DNA of 64,000 nt, taken from assembly GCA_039704465.1 (NCBI GenBank), contig JASFAU010000001.1, positions 186,001 through 250,000 on the forward strand. Reading direction: 5' to 3'. The notes below the pieces were generated by a model, which made no database searches, had not been told where the DNA came from, and saw nothing but the letters and a program-made list of their open reading frames with translations. This document shows, piece after piece, positions 10,629-22,036 of the stretch. How positions within the stretch are numbered: position 1 is the first letter of the stretch; every line of letters starts with the position of its first letter. Origin of the DNA: Plasmodiophora brassicae (lineage: Eukaryota; Endomyxa; Phytomyxea; Plasmodiophorida; Plasmodiophoridae). Both the position numbers and the translations under genes were made by a program.

Positions 10629-13361
10629 ATGCGGGAGATACCGTTCCCGTTCGAGCCGTATGACGTCCAGCGGCAGTTCATGTCGGAGCTGTTCGACTGC
10701 CTCGAGACGGGCCGCCTGGCCATGTTCGAATCGCCGACCGGCACGGGCAAGTCGATGAGCATTATCTGCGCCGCCCTGCATTGGTTGACGACGTCGACAA
10801 CCGTGAAGGCGAAGGACGCGGCCCAGACGACGTCGTCGGCCATCGCCGACTGCCCCGACTGGGTGAAGGAGTTCTCTGCCGCACAATCAGCTCAGGAGCA
10901 AGAACACGCTGCCCAGGCCGAAGCGGCGCGTAAGCTGAAACGCCGACGACGAATCGAACGCGCCAATACGAGGAACAAGCGTAGGAATGACAGCAGAAAG
11001 AAGGTCGTACAGATATGGTGACGTTGGTGCTGCTCTCTGACATTGTGGTTCAGGTCGCGTCGGGAGGCGCAGCCGATCCCGATGACGAGTTCCTGGCCGA
11101 CTGGGAACCATCCACCGACCAGCTCTGTAGTGCAGAGCAATGGAAATCAAGGTTGGCTGACTCTGGCAGCGAGCCGGACGATGACAGCGATATCGATGAA
11201 GATGACAAGGTATGCCCGCGGGATCCCTGCGCGCTGTGTCGTCGCGATCTGACGTTCACGTGTCCAGCCGGTACAGATCATCTACGCGACGCGGACGCAG
11301 TACGCTTATCGCTGCTGTCGTTGACGTTCCTGTGGTTTGACACATCGCAATAGTTCTCAGACGCGTCAGTTTCTGCACGAGTTCGTGAGGAGCCCGTTCG
11401 GCAGCAGGTGCTCGTGCGTGCCATTGTCGTCGCGTCAGCACCTGTGCACGAACCCGGGCGTTCGCTCGCTCCCGCCTTCGTCCATCAACGATCGGTGTAT
11501 TGAGCTGATCGGGTCGAAGACGAGCAGCGAAGGGAAACAGGGGTGCGAATTCCTTTCGCCGTCGTTGCAACGTCTAATGGCATCGTTCGCCTTGGAGCAC
11601 CCGTCCGATTTGGAGGACCTGTTCAAGAAGGGAGCTCAGCTGAAAGCGTGTGCTTACTTTGGGGCGCGTCGTGCCGCCCGAACAGCACAACTGCTGGTGG
11701 TCCCATATCCCTCTCTGCTGAGCGAAACGACGCGCGAGACCCTTGGCGTCAACATCAAGGGCAACATTGTCATCATTGACGAGGTACATGCCGCCCCCCG
11801 TTGGACGTGTATTACGAGAAACGCTGACTTTGTGTAGGCGCACAACTTGGTCGAAGCAATCAATGAAATGAACAGCGTGTCACTGACGTGCCAGGGAGTG
11901 GAACGCTGCCAGGCGGCGCTGGAGGCGTACCTGAAACGGTACGCATCGCGATTAAAGCCGTCGAACGCGATGTACGTCAAGCGCGTCTTGTTCATCGCGA
12001 AGTCTCTGGCACGTTTCTTGAAACGGTACGTTGCAAATGTATTGCGCCAGGGATCTACTTACTAAGCGTCACGAATTTACAAAGGATCGATCCATCAAAA
12101 GCGACTCACGTTGCCACAGTCAATGATTTCATCTTCGACGTCGGCATCGATAATCAGAACCTGTGGGATACGTCGGCATGGATGGACGCGAGCGGTATCG
12201 TTCGCAAGCTGATCGGGTTCATGGACAAGAATATGGAGGACGCTGGTAAAGGCGCGGATTCCTCATTCACGGCACTGGCCGCCTTCAAGTCGTTCTTCTT
12301 CTCGTTGACGAATGCGAACGACGATGGACGCGTTGTCATTATGCCATCCACATCGTCGCTGCGTTACCTGAACCTGAACCCGTCATCGTCGTTTTCTGCC
12401 GTTGTGAAGGACGCCCGTGCTGTCATCCTGGCAGGTGGCACGATGCGCCCGTACTCGTTCTACGTGGATCAGCTGTTCCCTGGGCGGTCGGTGCATACGT
12501 TCTCGTGCGGCCATGTCGTTGCCCCTGACAACGTCGCCGCGATCGTCATTGGCACGGGCCCCACTGGTCGCTCGCTGAACTTCAGATTTACATCACGATC
12601 GCAACTGGATACGCTGATGGAGCTGGGACGTACGCTGGTGAATTTATGCTCGATCGCCCCGGCTGGCCTTGTCTGCTTCTTCTCATCGTACGCCTACGAG
12701 GACGCTGTCTTCAAATTCCTGGACTCGAACGGCTTCCTCCAACGAATCCGCTCCCGCAAGTCAGTCCATCGGGAACCTCGGGACGCTGCCGATGTCGGTT
12801 CGACGTTGACCAGGTTCAGCGAGGCAGTTGCGCGAGCTGGCGGTGCTATGCTGTCCTGCGTTGTTGGTGGGAAGATGTCCGAAGGCATCAACTTCTCGGA
12901 CGACCTCGCTCGTGTACGTGCCCTGCATCTCCTCGCGCAATGCTGGGCAGTGCACGTTGCTGACCTGATCGTCGTAGCTTGTCGTGGTCGTCGGCATGCC
13001 GTATGCGAATCCGAATGATGCCGAGCTTCGCGAGCGTATGGCGTATATGGATCAGGCACACGGGAAGGGTGCCGGCGAGCGATACTTCGAGACTTTGTGC
13101 ATGCGTGCCGTTAACCAGGTTTGTGCTCGAGCTGACCGTGACAATGGCGTCACGTTGAGCTGTGGATAGAGCATTGGCCGGGCGATTCGCCACCGTGGGG
13201 ACTATTCCGGTATTGTCCTCCTGGATGAGAGGTACGCGCGTCCCACCATCATCGAACAATTTCCACAATGGATCCGATCGCGAACCGCCACCCCGAAGAC
13301 GTTCGGCGAGGCGTACGCCAGCCTGGCCAAGTTCTACAAATCGCGTGCACCTTCGCGCTAA
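10629..13361 (+). CDS. DDX11/CHL1-family Fe-S DNA helicase
   Basis: XPD-type superfamily 2 5'-3' DNA helicase needed for sister-chromatid cohesion and fork stability. Eight exons give 777 residues; introns 11004-11053, 11210-11276, 11300-11353, 11784-11837, 12026-12084, 12914-12977, 13119-13169. Motifs in order: [13 protein letters not shown] (Q-like), Walker [10 protein letters not shown], motif Ia YATRTHSQ, four Fe-S cysteines ([25 protein letters not shown]), DEAH box VIIDEAHN split by an intron, [27 protein letters not shown], and motif [10 protein letters not shown] near the end. A Lys/Arg-rich then Asp-rich insert follows Walker A, as in human DDX11. Intron 5 contains a TACTAAG branch-site-like sequence. 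Complete and apparently functional. Confidence 0.93.
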
Positions 13362-13552
13362 GATCGCTCGTAAACTATGTGTAGAGCAGTGTGATGCCGT
13401 TTCCTGGACCGGCAATTTACCGAACACGGAATAGGCGGTCGGTTGCCCTTCGGCATGTCTGTCGCAGACGAGTGCCACGACACCGAGCTCAACGGGCATG
13501 TAACGAGTTGCTGGATCGACGATCCGTACGGTCGGATGATAGACGCGGCGTA

Positions 13553-16500
13553 ATGGCGACTGAGGCTATCGCGGCGTCGCCGGGGCCCCAACAGCCGGTG
13601 AAACAGCACATCAAATCGCTGACCGAGTTCGAGCTGCGCGACGGGCAGCGACCTCTCGCGATCGAATGGCTCGAAGAGGTTGCCGCCTTCTACACGCACC
13701 TGGCCGTCGACAACGCCGAACAGAAGGCGGCACGTTCGTCGGCGGCTGTCACTTCGCCATCCCTCCCGGTGACTAACTCAGGCTCAGGACCCGGTGCGTC
13801 CGACGTCCTCGAGATGCTGGTCGTGGGCAGCGCTGTGGACCTGGCCCCGAACCTGGGCCACTTCCTGCAATCCGTCCGCCACAGCGCCACGTTACTCTAC
13901 CTGAAGCTCGCCGCCGTCTTCGACCGCACGTTTGCCGTCCAGGCCGCCTACGAACAGGTCGTCAAACCGGGCGGTCAGCCACAGTCTCTTCAGGTGGACG
14001 TCGCCCCGATGGCATCTGACCGCATGGCGTAGGACGATCGTACACGATCCAGACGCTGATCACGCTGGTCCATCGGGCGCTGGCGCCCATGCTGATCGGG
14101 TTCGTCACCGGCCTGGAATCCCTGTACATGCACGCCGATCACAACGTACGCGACGTTGCCGTCGTCTGCGTCACCACGCTCGTCCACTGCAACAGCGACC
14201 TGCTGGTCGTCCAGGACAACCGTAAGCAACGTGGCATGCATTCAACCTCGCCCTAACCGTCGTCGTACAGTATCGTCCGTCTGGAACATCGTGTTCCTGC
14301 TCGACCTCGACGACGACAATGCGTCGCGATGGCAGGTGACGGGGACGCGTGTCGCCATCATCGCATCGCTGGACCTGTTGGCCAGCCATTACTGCTCGCG
14401 ATCGGCGTCGCTGACGATCGACATCATCACGAAGCTGCTGGCGATCCCGACGATCAGCAGCACGGAAGCGGCCGCCGCCCGCACCGCCATCTCCAACATC
14501 ATCGCCGAGATCACGCGCCGGCCGCCCGACGAACTCGTCGCCGAACGCGAAGGCGACGGCGAGCGCTCGCCTGGGCGACGACGTCACGGCGGGGCCACGG
14601 TCGCTGACGCGTACACGGCGCTCGTGAAGCTGTTGACGGGGCGCTGTGAGGCGCATTACGACCAGGTGGCCGTGGCGACCCGCACGCTGACGTCGGCGGC
14701 GATGGCGGCGAACCCGGGCGGCGCACCCCCGCCCGAGACCGTCAGGTTCATCGAGAACGTCATGGTGGTTATGACGGCGCTATCGCCGACGCTGGTCCGG
14801 TACGGGGCGGCCATCATGGTCAGCGCCACGTTGGACGCCGCGCCCGAGCTCGTCGACCGCGTCCCGGACCTGTACCCGATCGTTGTCAACCGCTGCTGCG
14901 ACGTGCACCTCGTGACCCGCAACCTGCACCTGCACATCCTCATGCAGATCGCCACGTGCCGCAAGCTCCACTCGCTCGTCGACCTGCTGCACTCGTTCGA
15001 GCAGCGGCACCACCAGCATCACAGCCGCCCGGTCACGCTCTCCGACGTCGTCGCCGAGGCCGTCATGTACGGCGCGAACATCCTGCCGCGCCAGCTGACC
15101 GCCCTCCTCGGCAGCACGCGGTGCATGCCGCTCGCCGCCCAGCTCGACAACCTCGACCTCGTACGGCACTGGGCGTCACGCGCCACCGAGCTCGACGCCA
15201 ACCTCATCCAGCAGCTCCTGCCCATGCTGCAAACGGGTACGCACGTACACACGCACGGTACACACACGCGCGCCGGTTCGCTGACCTGGGCGCGTCAGGC
15301 AACACGCGCGCGCAGGCGGCGGTCCTGGCCATCTTTCGCGCGTTGAAGCGCGCCCTGCCGACCATGTCCAAGTCGCTGCTGAGGTCGTCGGAGACGTACT
15401 TCAGGCAGCTGCTGTGCTCCGACGACGACGCGTGCGTCCTGCTCGCGCTGGAGGTGCTGTCCATGTTCCCGCTGCACGAGCTGCCGGTGGCGCGCCTGCA
15501 CCGCCTCCTGGTCGACCATCTCGCGCCGAAGGCGTTCGCCCCGACGTCGTCGACGTTGCGCCAGGCGGTGTACACCGTCCTGGCCAGCTGCCGGCGGTTC
15601 TGGACGTCGAACGACCTCGCGTGTGCGGCGCTGGCCATCCTGGTCGTCGGGATCGGCGACGTCGACCCGGTCGCCGCGTTCGCCAGCCTGCGCGGGTTCC
15701 TGGACGTGTCGTCGGGGCCGCAATGGAAGTCGGCGGCCAGCACGAGCGCGTTCCACGCGCTCCTGTTGAAGTCGGCGGGCCTGATCCGGCACCCGGACCT
15801 GCACGTGCGCCTGGGCGCCTACAACCAGATCGTGTCGGCGATGACGACCTGGGCGGATCCCGAGCCGCTGTTCGGCGTCATCGGGCACCTGGTCGCGGGC
15901 GGCATCGCCGACCTCGTCCGGGCGCGCCTGTTCGCGATGGCGACGGACTCGGTGACGATGCGGGCCGACGTCTGGACGCACCTGCCCAACTGGTACGTCC
16001 TCCTGTTCAGCCGCCTGCGGGTCCCGATCCGGATCGGCACGGCGGACGTCCCCGTCGAGCGCGCCCTGCGCCCGCTGCTGGCCTCGAACAATCGGGTCGT
16101 GCGCGCCGCCGCCGTCGACACCGCCATCAAGGTCTGCTTCCTGGGCGCGCGCCTCCTGCGCGACATTGCCGACGCGGCCATCGCCGACGCCGTCGACGCG
16201 CTGATCGACGGCGCCGCTGCGTTCGTCCAGGACAGCGCGCTGGCGATCCTGGACGGCCTGGCGCGCCGGCACATCCCGAGGCTGAACGTCTGGCTGACGA
16301 CGCGCCTGCTCGGCACCCTGACGGACATGCTCGGCGAACGCGCCCTGGCGAACGCCAAGGGGCGCCCGGCGCCGGGTGCCCTGCCGCCCAAGGCCATCGT
16401 CCGCCTCATCGAGACGCTCCTGCTGGACCACCTGGCGAACCCGACGGCGGCGAACAGGAACGAGGCGACCGCGGTGCTGGCGGCGAACCTGGACCACCTG

Positions 16501-19500
16501 CGGAACGCGACGCGCCAGATGCTGACGACGTCGTCGGCGGGCGCCGACCGCCTCTACGTGGTCGTGGCGCGATGCGCGGCAACCCTGCCGGCGAACGTGT
16601 ACGACGCGACCGCCTACTTTGAGTTCCTCATGGGTAACGGACGACGCGCGCCTGCACGCTGTTATTAGGGCGCCCGCTCATATATGGGGCGCGGTGTGTC
16701 GTCGCAGGCGACATTGAGCCGTTGCTGGCGGCGGGGGCGGACCCGGGCGACCCGCTGATGGCGAACCTGACCAAGGCGCAGCGGCACCTGGTCGGGCGCG
16801 TGTCGATCAGGGCGATGGGGTCGTGCGGCACGCCGGCGTCGCTGGCGATGGTGCCCAAGTTCCTCGCCGACCTGACGCCGTTCCTGTGCCACCCGAACTA
16901 CGAGTTCAGGCGCGACGCCACGTCCGCCGTGTTCGGCATCGCCGACGTCGCCGCCGCCGACATGCCGAGCGACGTGCGCGCCTCGATGGCGTCCGCCCTG
17001 TGGCAGGTGCTGCCGTTGCTGGCCGACAGCGACATCGACGTGCGCGTCGAGGTGCGCCGCGGCATCCAGGCCAAGACGCTGTCGCTGCCGTCGTCGCCCA
17101 CCGTCCACCTCGTGCAGAGCATGCGCGCGCCGGCGTCGTCGCTGGCGCTGGAGGCGACGGCGCCGCCGCCGACCGCCCTGTCGTTCGCGTGCCACGACGC
17201 GTTCGACCTGGGCGCCCCCGCCGACAGGGGGGCGTCCCGCGACGACGACGCCGACGACGACTACGAGGCGCACGCCGACGCGGTCATGAACCCGCCGCCG
17301 ATCAACCGCGCGTTCGTCGACCAGGTGCGGGCGCTGATCGGCAACGAGCGCGTCGTCGGCGACGTCGGCGCCGAGGCCGAGCACACGGCCGACCGCCTGC
17401 TCCGGTTCCTGTCGTCGCCGACCGGGTTCGCGGCCAGCGCCGCCGTCGTCGTCAGCGAGCTGGCCGGCAGGATCAGCGACGAGTCGCGCGAGGCGCTCGC
17501 CGATCGCCTGTGCGCCGAGCTGGACCGCCAGATCGCCGCCCTGCCGACGGACCGGCTCGCCGGGTTCGCCATCGCCCTGGGCACGTTCGCCCAGGCCGCC
17601 CCCGTCATCGCCGTGCACCGCGTCGTCGAGTACGTCGTAGGGCGCGCCGGCGCCGGCGCCGGCGCCCACGACGGCCTCGTCCACGCCCTGCACGCCGTGC
17701 TCGTGCCGGTCGCCGCGCTGCACGACCTCGCCGAGATCGTCGCGGCGGCGCAGGCGCGCGCCCTCGTCGACCAGGTGCGGCGGATCCTGTCCGAGCAGGC
17801 GACGACGCGGCAGACGAAGCACCTCGCGCTCGAGCTCCTCGTCCTGCTGGGCGCGATCTGCGACTCGGTGCGTGACGCGCGCCGCCCATCGCGCCTGTGA
17901 ACGCACGCCCACCCACCGCGACGTAGGGCTCCCCGGTCGTCCAGCAGCTCGTCGACCTGATCGACGACATCGACGACGCCGAGTTCCACGACTACATCGT
18001 GGCGGCCGCCCGGCCGATGCTGCGGGCGATGGCGCTGGGCGACCCGGTCCTGCGCGCCCTGCAGGACCGGCTGGACGGGTCGGCGGGCGTCGCCGTCGAC
18101 CCCGTCGACCAGCAGCGCCGCCTGACGCTGCTGGCGCTGCTGTCCGAGAACCAGGACCCGCAGGCGGTCCTCGGGCACGTCGTCGCCCTGCTCGCCGACA
18201 CCGACGTTGGCGTGCGCCGCCGCGCCGTCCGGATGGTCGTCAACGGCGCGCTGGGCGAGGCGATCCGCGCGTCGCTGACCCCGATCCTGGAAGGGGCCGC
18301 CAGGCGCGACGACGCGGCGGCGGGCGGCGACCTGGCCGGCGACCGTAAGACGTCGATGCGGGTCGCACGCCAGCGCCTGTCGCAATCGCTGGCCTTCCGC
18401 ATGCGCACGTCGGTCCTGCGCGCGTTCGACTACTCGAGGGCGGCCGCCGCCGTCGTGTCCTCGTCCGGCGGCGACCTCGTCGCGGGCGCGTACAGGAGCG
18501 ACAGCGCGTCGGGGATCGACGACGACGACGACGGCGACCTGCCCGCCCCGATGTCGATCGCCGACGCCGACCCGCTGAACGCCAGGTACCTGGCGTCGGA
18601 GCGGTACTCGTCCATCGCCGCCCGGTACCACTCGTCGCTGATCTACAACGTCGACAACCTGATCGTCGACGACGCGCACGGCCAGGAGGACAGCGTGGCG
18701 ACGAACGCGCCCGACGAGGCCTTCCGCCTCGGCAGGGTCGACGACGACAACGACGGCAGCAAGACGGGGATCGCGACCGTCGACGAGGACGGCGACGAGG
18801 ACGGCCCCGTCGAGCGCGACGACGGGGCCGTCGGCGCCCGCCCGCCCGACCTGTCCACGGTCGACGCGGCGACCGCCCTGAAGGCGGCGTTCGCCGGCGC
18901 GGGCCAGGCGCCGCACCCGGTCCAGTCGGCGTCGCCGGGCGAACCGCTGGGCAACGCGCCCGCCGACGGTGCACCGGGTGCGGACGGGGCGGCGCCCGCC
19001 GGCGCGTTGTCGTCGTTGTCGTCGTCCGAGCCAGCGGGGGCGGCGATGTCGACGCCAGCGCGGGCGTCGGCGACGAGCAGCGCGACGCGACGGCCGTCGT
19101 CGCCGACGGGCATGGCGATGGCGCGCGACGGGCACCGGGCGCGCCTGCGCCGCGAGTCGACGCGGTCGTCGCTGTCGCTGGCGGCGGCGACGATGCGGCA
19201 GGAGCTGGCCGGGGGCGACGCGCACGACGACCCGGGCGGGGTCGCGCTCGGCGACGACCTGATCGCGGCGATGACGCCCGACCAGCTGCAGACGATGCTG
19301 TCGGCGACGATCGCGTCGAACGCCGACAGCGCCCGCGTCCTGCTCGACAAGCTGCTGGCGGCGATGGAGGCGCCGGGCGTCACGCGCGCCGATCTCAAGA
19401 CGAAGGCGCACACGATGGGCGTCCTCGTCAACCTGATCGCGTCGTTCGCCCACCTGGACGACGGCACGGACGCGCCGATCGCGCGCCTGCGCACCCTGTG

Positions 19501-20461
19501 CACGGACACGCGCACGCGCTGCGCCGCCCTGCGCGCCGCCATCATCGCCGCCGTCGACCAACAGCTCGCGCCGATCGTCACGACGCCCGCGGACGAGGAG
19601 CGCGCCGCCGCGCGCGCCGCCGCACAGGTCGAGGCGGCCGGCGACCCGCAGAAACGCGCCGCCATGATTCGCGCCGCCCAGGATGAACAGGTACGTGTGT
19701 GTGCGTGTGTGCGTGCCGGGTGCGCGTCGTGTGACGCACGGGGGCAGGCGCGCATCGAGGCGGACAACAGGCTGCTGGCGACGCTGACGACGCTGACCCT
19801 GGAGATGGTGAAAGGGTTCGGCCGGATGTACGCGTACCTGAAGGTGGGCGACCCGGAGCGGTTCGCGTCGGGCGTCGAGTTCCTGATCGGCATCCTGGGT
19901 GACGAGCACGAGGTCGTGCGCAAGGTCGCCCGCGATTGCATCACCCAAGTCGTCAGGTGGGTGGGGTTCGCGCGCGCGCGCGCCACCTCCCCACCGTCAG
20001 GCGTGTGACACAAACACACCGGGTGCAGGGCGCGTGACGACGACGACACGGTCGACCTGTCGCTGCTGTACGAACGGCTGGCCGAGCAGCTGATCGGGTC
20101 GCTGCAGAGCGACGCGCAGGCGAACCGCCTGCGCCGAAGCAAGGCGGACCTGTGCGCGGCGCTGGCCAGCATCCTGCCCCGCCTGCCGGTGCACGCTACC
20201 GTCGGCCGGGAACGCGCGCTCCACCTAATCCTGTCCATGTGGGACGACGACGACGTCGCCGTGCGCAACGCGTCCATCGACATGGTCCGCCTGCTGGGGT
20301 CGTCGTACCACGTGCCCGAACTGGAGGCCATGATGGAGCCGACGTCGTCGTCCGGGACGTCGACGCTGATGAACGCCGTCATGACGCGCCTGAACGCCGA
20401 CGGGTACGCCAGCAAGGAGAAATTGCAGACCTTCATGGAGTGGCTGTTCTCCCGTCGATAA
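13553..20461 (+). CDS. Giant HEAT/armadillo-like repeat protein (2158 aa)
   Basis: Eight exons (introns 13974-14032, 14222-14270, 15237-15298, 16634-16707, 17868-17926, 19691-19747, 19957-20028) sum to 6477 coding bases, exactly divisible by three. The protein is almost wholly amphipathic helical pairs rich in Leu, Ala and Asp (for example VRAAAVDTAIKVCFLGARLL), typical of HEAT/ARM solenoids. An acidic, Ser/Ala-rich, probably disordered insert lies around 18430-19060. The N-terminus carries FELRDGQRPLAIEWLEEVAA and the C-terminus ends MEWLFSRR. I do not recognise the family: CLASP-, MROH- or condensin-type scaffolds are possible, but no diagnostic domain is visible. Start is the first ATG in frame after a stop-rich region, 191 bases downstream of DDX11. 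Very GC-rich, so antisense frames are long. Confidence 0.8.
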
Positions 20462-20556
20462 ACGAACGCATCGCGCCGCAGGCGAGCCGAACCGTCCGTT
20501 TGGGGAGGGGCGGGGGGGGGGACCGGCTGGTGTATTGAAGGGGGATGGCGTGGATT

Positions 20557-20881
20557 TTAAAACAATCCGCTCATGGCCGACTGAATGATCTGGAAGACGG
20601 CAGACCCGACGACGACGAAGACGAAGAAGCCGAGCATGACCGGGCCGACGGGAGACGAATTGTCGGTCGACTCCGCCTACCGCAACCGCAACGCATGAGA
20701 CGACGCGCGCGCGATTCGCTGACACGACCGCTGCAGCGGACACGTACCTTGCTCTTATTCTTCACCAGGCCTCTCTTCGTGACATTCTGGTTGAACTTTT
20801 GCGAAGCGAGCTTCCTTGCGCTGGGCTGAGCGGCGCACGCGTCAGAACCGGCACGAGCAGCGAGTGTCAAATGCAGACCAT
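20557..20881 (-). CDS. RAMP4/SERP1-like ER membrane protein, copy 1
   Basis: Small tail-anchored protein of the Sec61 translocon that stabilises membrane proteins during ER stress. Three exons: ATG alone (20881-20879), intron 20878-20826, exon 2 of 78 nt (PSARKLASQKFNQNVTKRG, then LVKNKSK), intron 20747-20677, exon 3 with the hallmark SSPVGPVMLGFFVFVVVGSA and FQII. Total 66 residues, the usual size for the family. The conserved N-T-K-R-G box and P-V-G-P entry to the transmembrane helix identify it. The intron directly after the start codon is shared with the second copy at 21246-21559. An alternative acceptor six bases later in exon 3 would remove Ala-Glu; the paralogue also has Ala-Glu there. 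Confidence 0.88.
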
Positions 20882-21245
20882 GGGCGGGCCAGCGGCAGCG
20901 GCAAACGCGGACGACGACGATGACGACGACGACGAGACACGCGGCTCCTGTGACTGGCTGAGGCCGACCTCCTGCGACACGCACACGCGAATCAGACAGG
21001 GCCGCCGCTCCTCAGGCCGCGCGCAGTTTCCCACCACGCCGCCCGTCCAAACAGGGGCTGCTGACGTGTCCTTGATTTTGACGGCCAGTGTATTATAGAT
21101 AGATTCGGGCTCCCCCGACCGTACGATATTGATCGAGGGTCACGACGGGTCCTGCATGAACGCCAAGTTCGCCGATGAACGCAGGATTGACAATCCGAAC
21201 GCAATAATATTGGGTAATTCGTGGCGGCAACTACGAGGACCCGTT
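20882..21245. other. Intergenic region between the RAMP4 copies
   Basis: No supported gene. It holds a GAC-repeat stretch (about 20909-20936) and the promoter of copy 1 together with the 3' end of copy 2. Confidence 0.45.
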
Positions 21246-21559
21246 TTAGAAGGCAGATAGGATCAAGTGGAGCAGGGCGGATGCGGCGCCGACGAAGATG
21301 AAGCAGACGATCATCAGCAGTAGGAAGGGGGATACCCCTTCCGTCGTCTCGGCCTGATGGACACCGGTCAGTCCTGCCTGGCAGGAACACGAGCGCACCA
21401 GGGCAACTGCTCACGCGGGATTTGTTCTTGACGATACCCCTCCTGGTTACATTCGCATTATACCGCTGCGAGGCCTGTTTTCGTGGGTTGGACTACATGG
21501 GTCGCCAACGGGGGTCAGCGCAACGGTTCACTGTCAGGGGTCCGGTCTGCACAGACCAT
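21246..21559 (-). CDS. RAMP4/SERP1-like ER membrane protein, copy 2
   Basis: Paralogue of the gene at 20557-20881, same strand and same exon plan: ATG-only exon (21559-21557), intron 21556-21493, 78-nt exon 2 (SNPRKQASQRYNANVTRRG, then IVKNKSR), intron 21414-21354, exon 3 (AETTEGVSPFLLLMIVCFIF, then VGAASALLHLIL). Total 62 residues. The cytosolic N-T-R-R-G box is kept, but the P-V-G-P of copy 1 is replaced by G-V-S-P and the transmembrane segment has diverged, so the copies may serve different translocons or stages. ORF callers would miss both genes because of the one-codon first exon. Confidence 0.82.
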
Positions 21560-21780
21560 GACGTCCGCCCAGCCAGCACGAAGGCCGTCGCCAGGGCTGA
21601 TGGGCGATGGCTAAATGAATGATTGTGGCCCCCGGCGGTCTCTAGAGTCACGGACTCCGGCCACATGACAAGCCCCCCGTAGCGGCACACTCAGGCCGCG
21701 TCGCTCGTCGTCCGACTCGTCCCTCTTCCCAACCCGCAAAAACAGAGCAGCGCCACCGCTCAAAAGAAACGTCCGGCAGA

Positions 21781-21851
21781 TGCGCCTGCCGGGAATCGAA
21801 CCCGGACCAAGTCGTTGGCAACGACCCATTGTACCATTCAACCACAGGCGC
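21781..21851 (-). tRNA. tRNA-Gly (anticodon GCC)
   Basis: Read on the minus strand it folds as a normal 71-nt tRNA: acceptor GCGCCTG paired with CAGGCGC plus discriminator A, D-arm TGGTTGAATGGTACAAT, anticodon stem-loop with loop TTGCCAA (anticodon GCC, glycine), and T-arm CCGGGTTCGATTCCCGG. No intron; CCA is not encoded, as expected for a eukaryote. Confidence 0.95.
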
Positions 21852-22036
21852 GTTGGTCGGAAGTCATGCAGCTTTTGGCTCGTGTTGTACGAAGGCGATA
21901 AGGCGTGCCTGGTCATGGGCTTAACTTGCAGTGATCATCAATACAAATATATCGTTGCGCCTATAGGGGCCGATCACCAACGGGTACCACTGTGGACGCC
22001 GGTATACAGGCGGCTGTCATTGTTGCGCTTCCAGCA

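Noticed and set aside
17261..19948. 895-codon minus-strand frame inside the HEAT-like gene
   Set aside because: Composition is a low-complexity Arg/Asp/Val shadow of the plus-strand coding bias, and the plus strand gives a phase-perfect spliced model.
21611..21916. Overlapping minus-strand frames across the tRNA-Gly gene
   Set aside because: They run through the tRNA and show no coding character.
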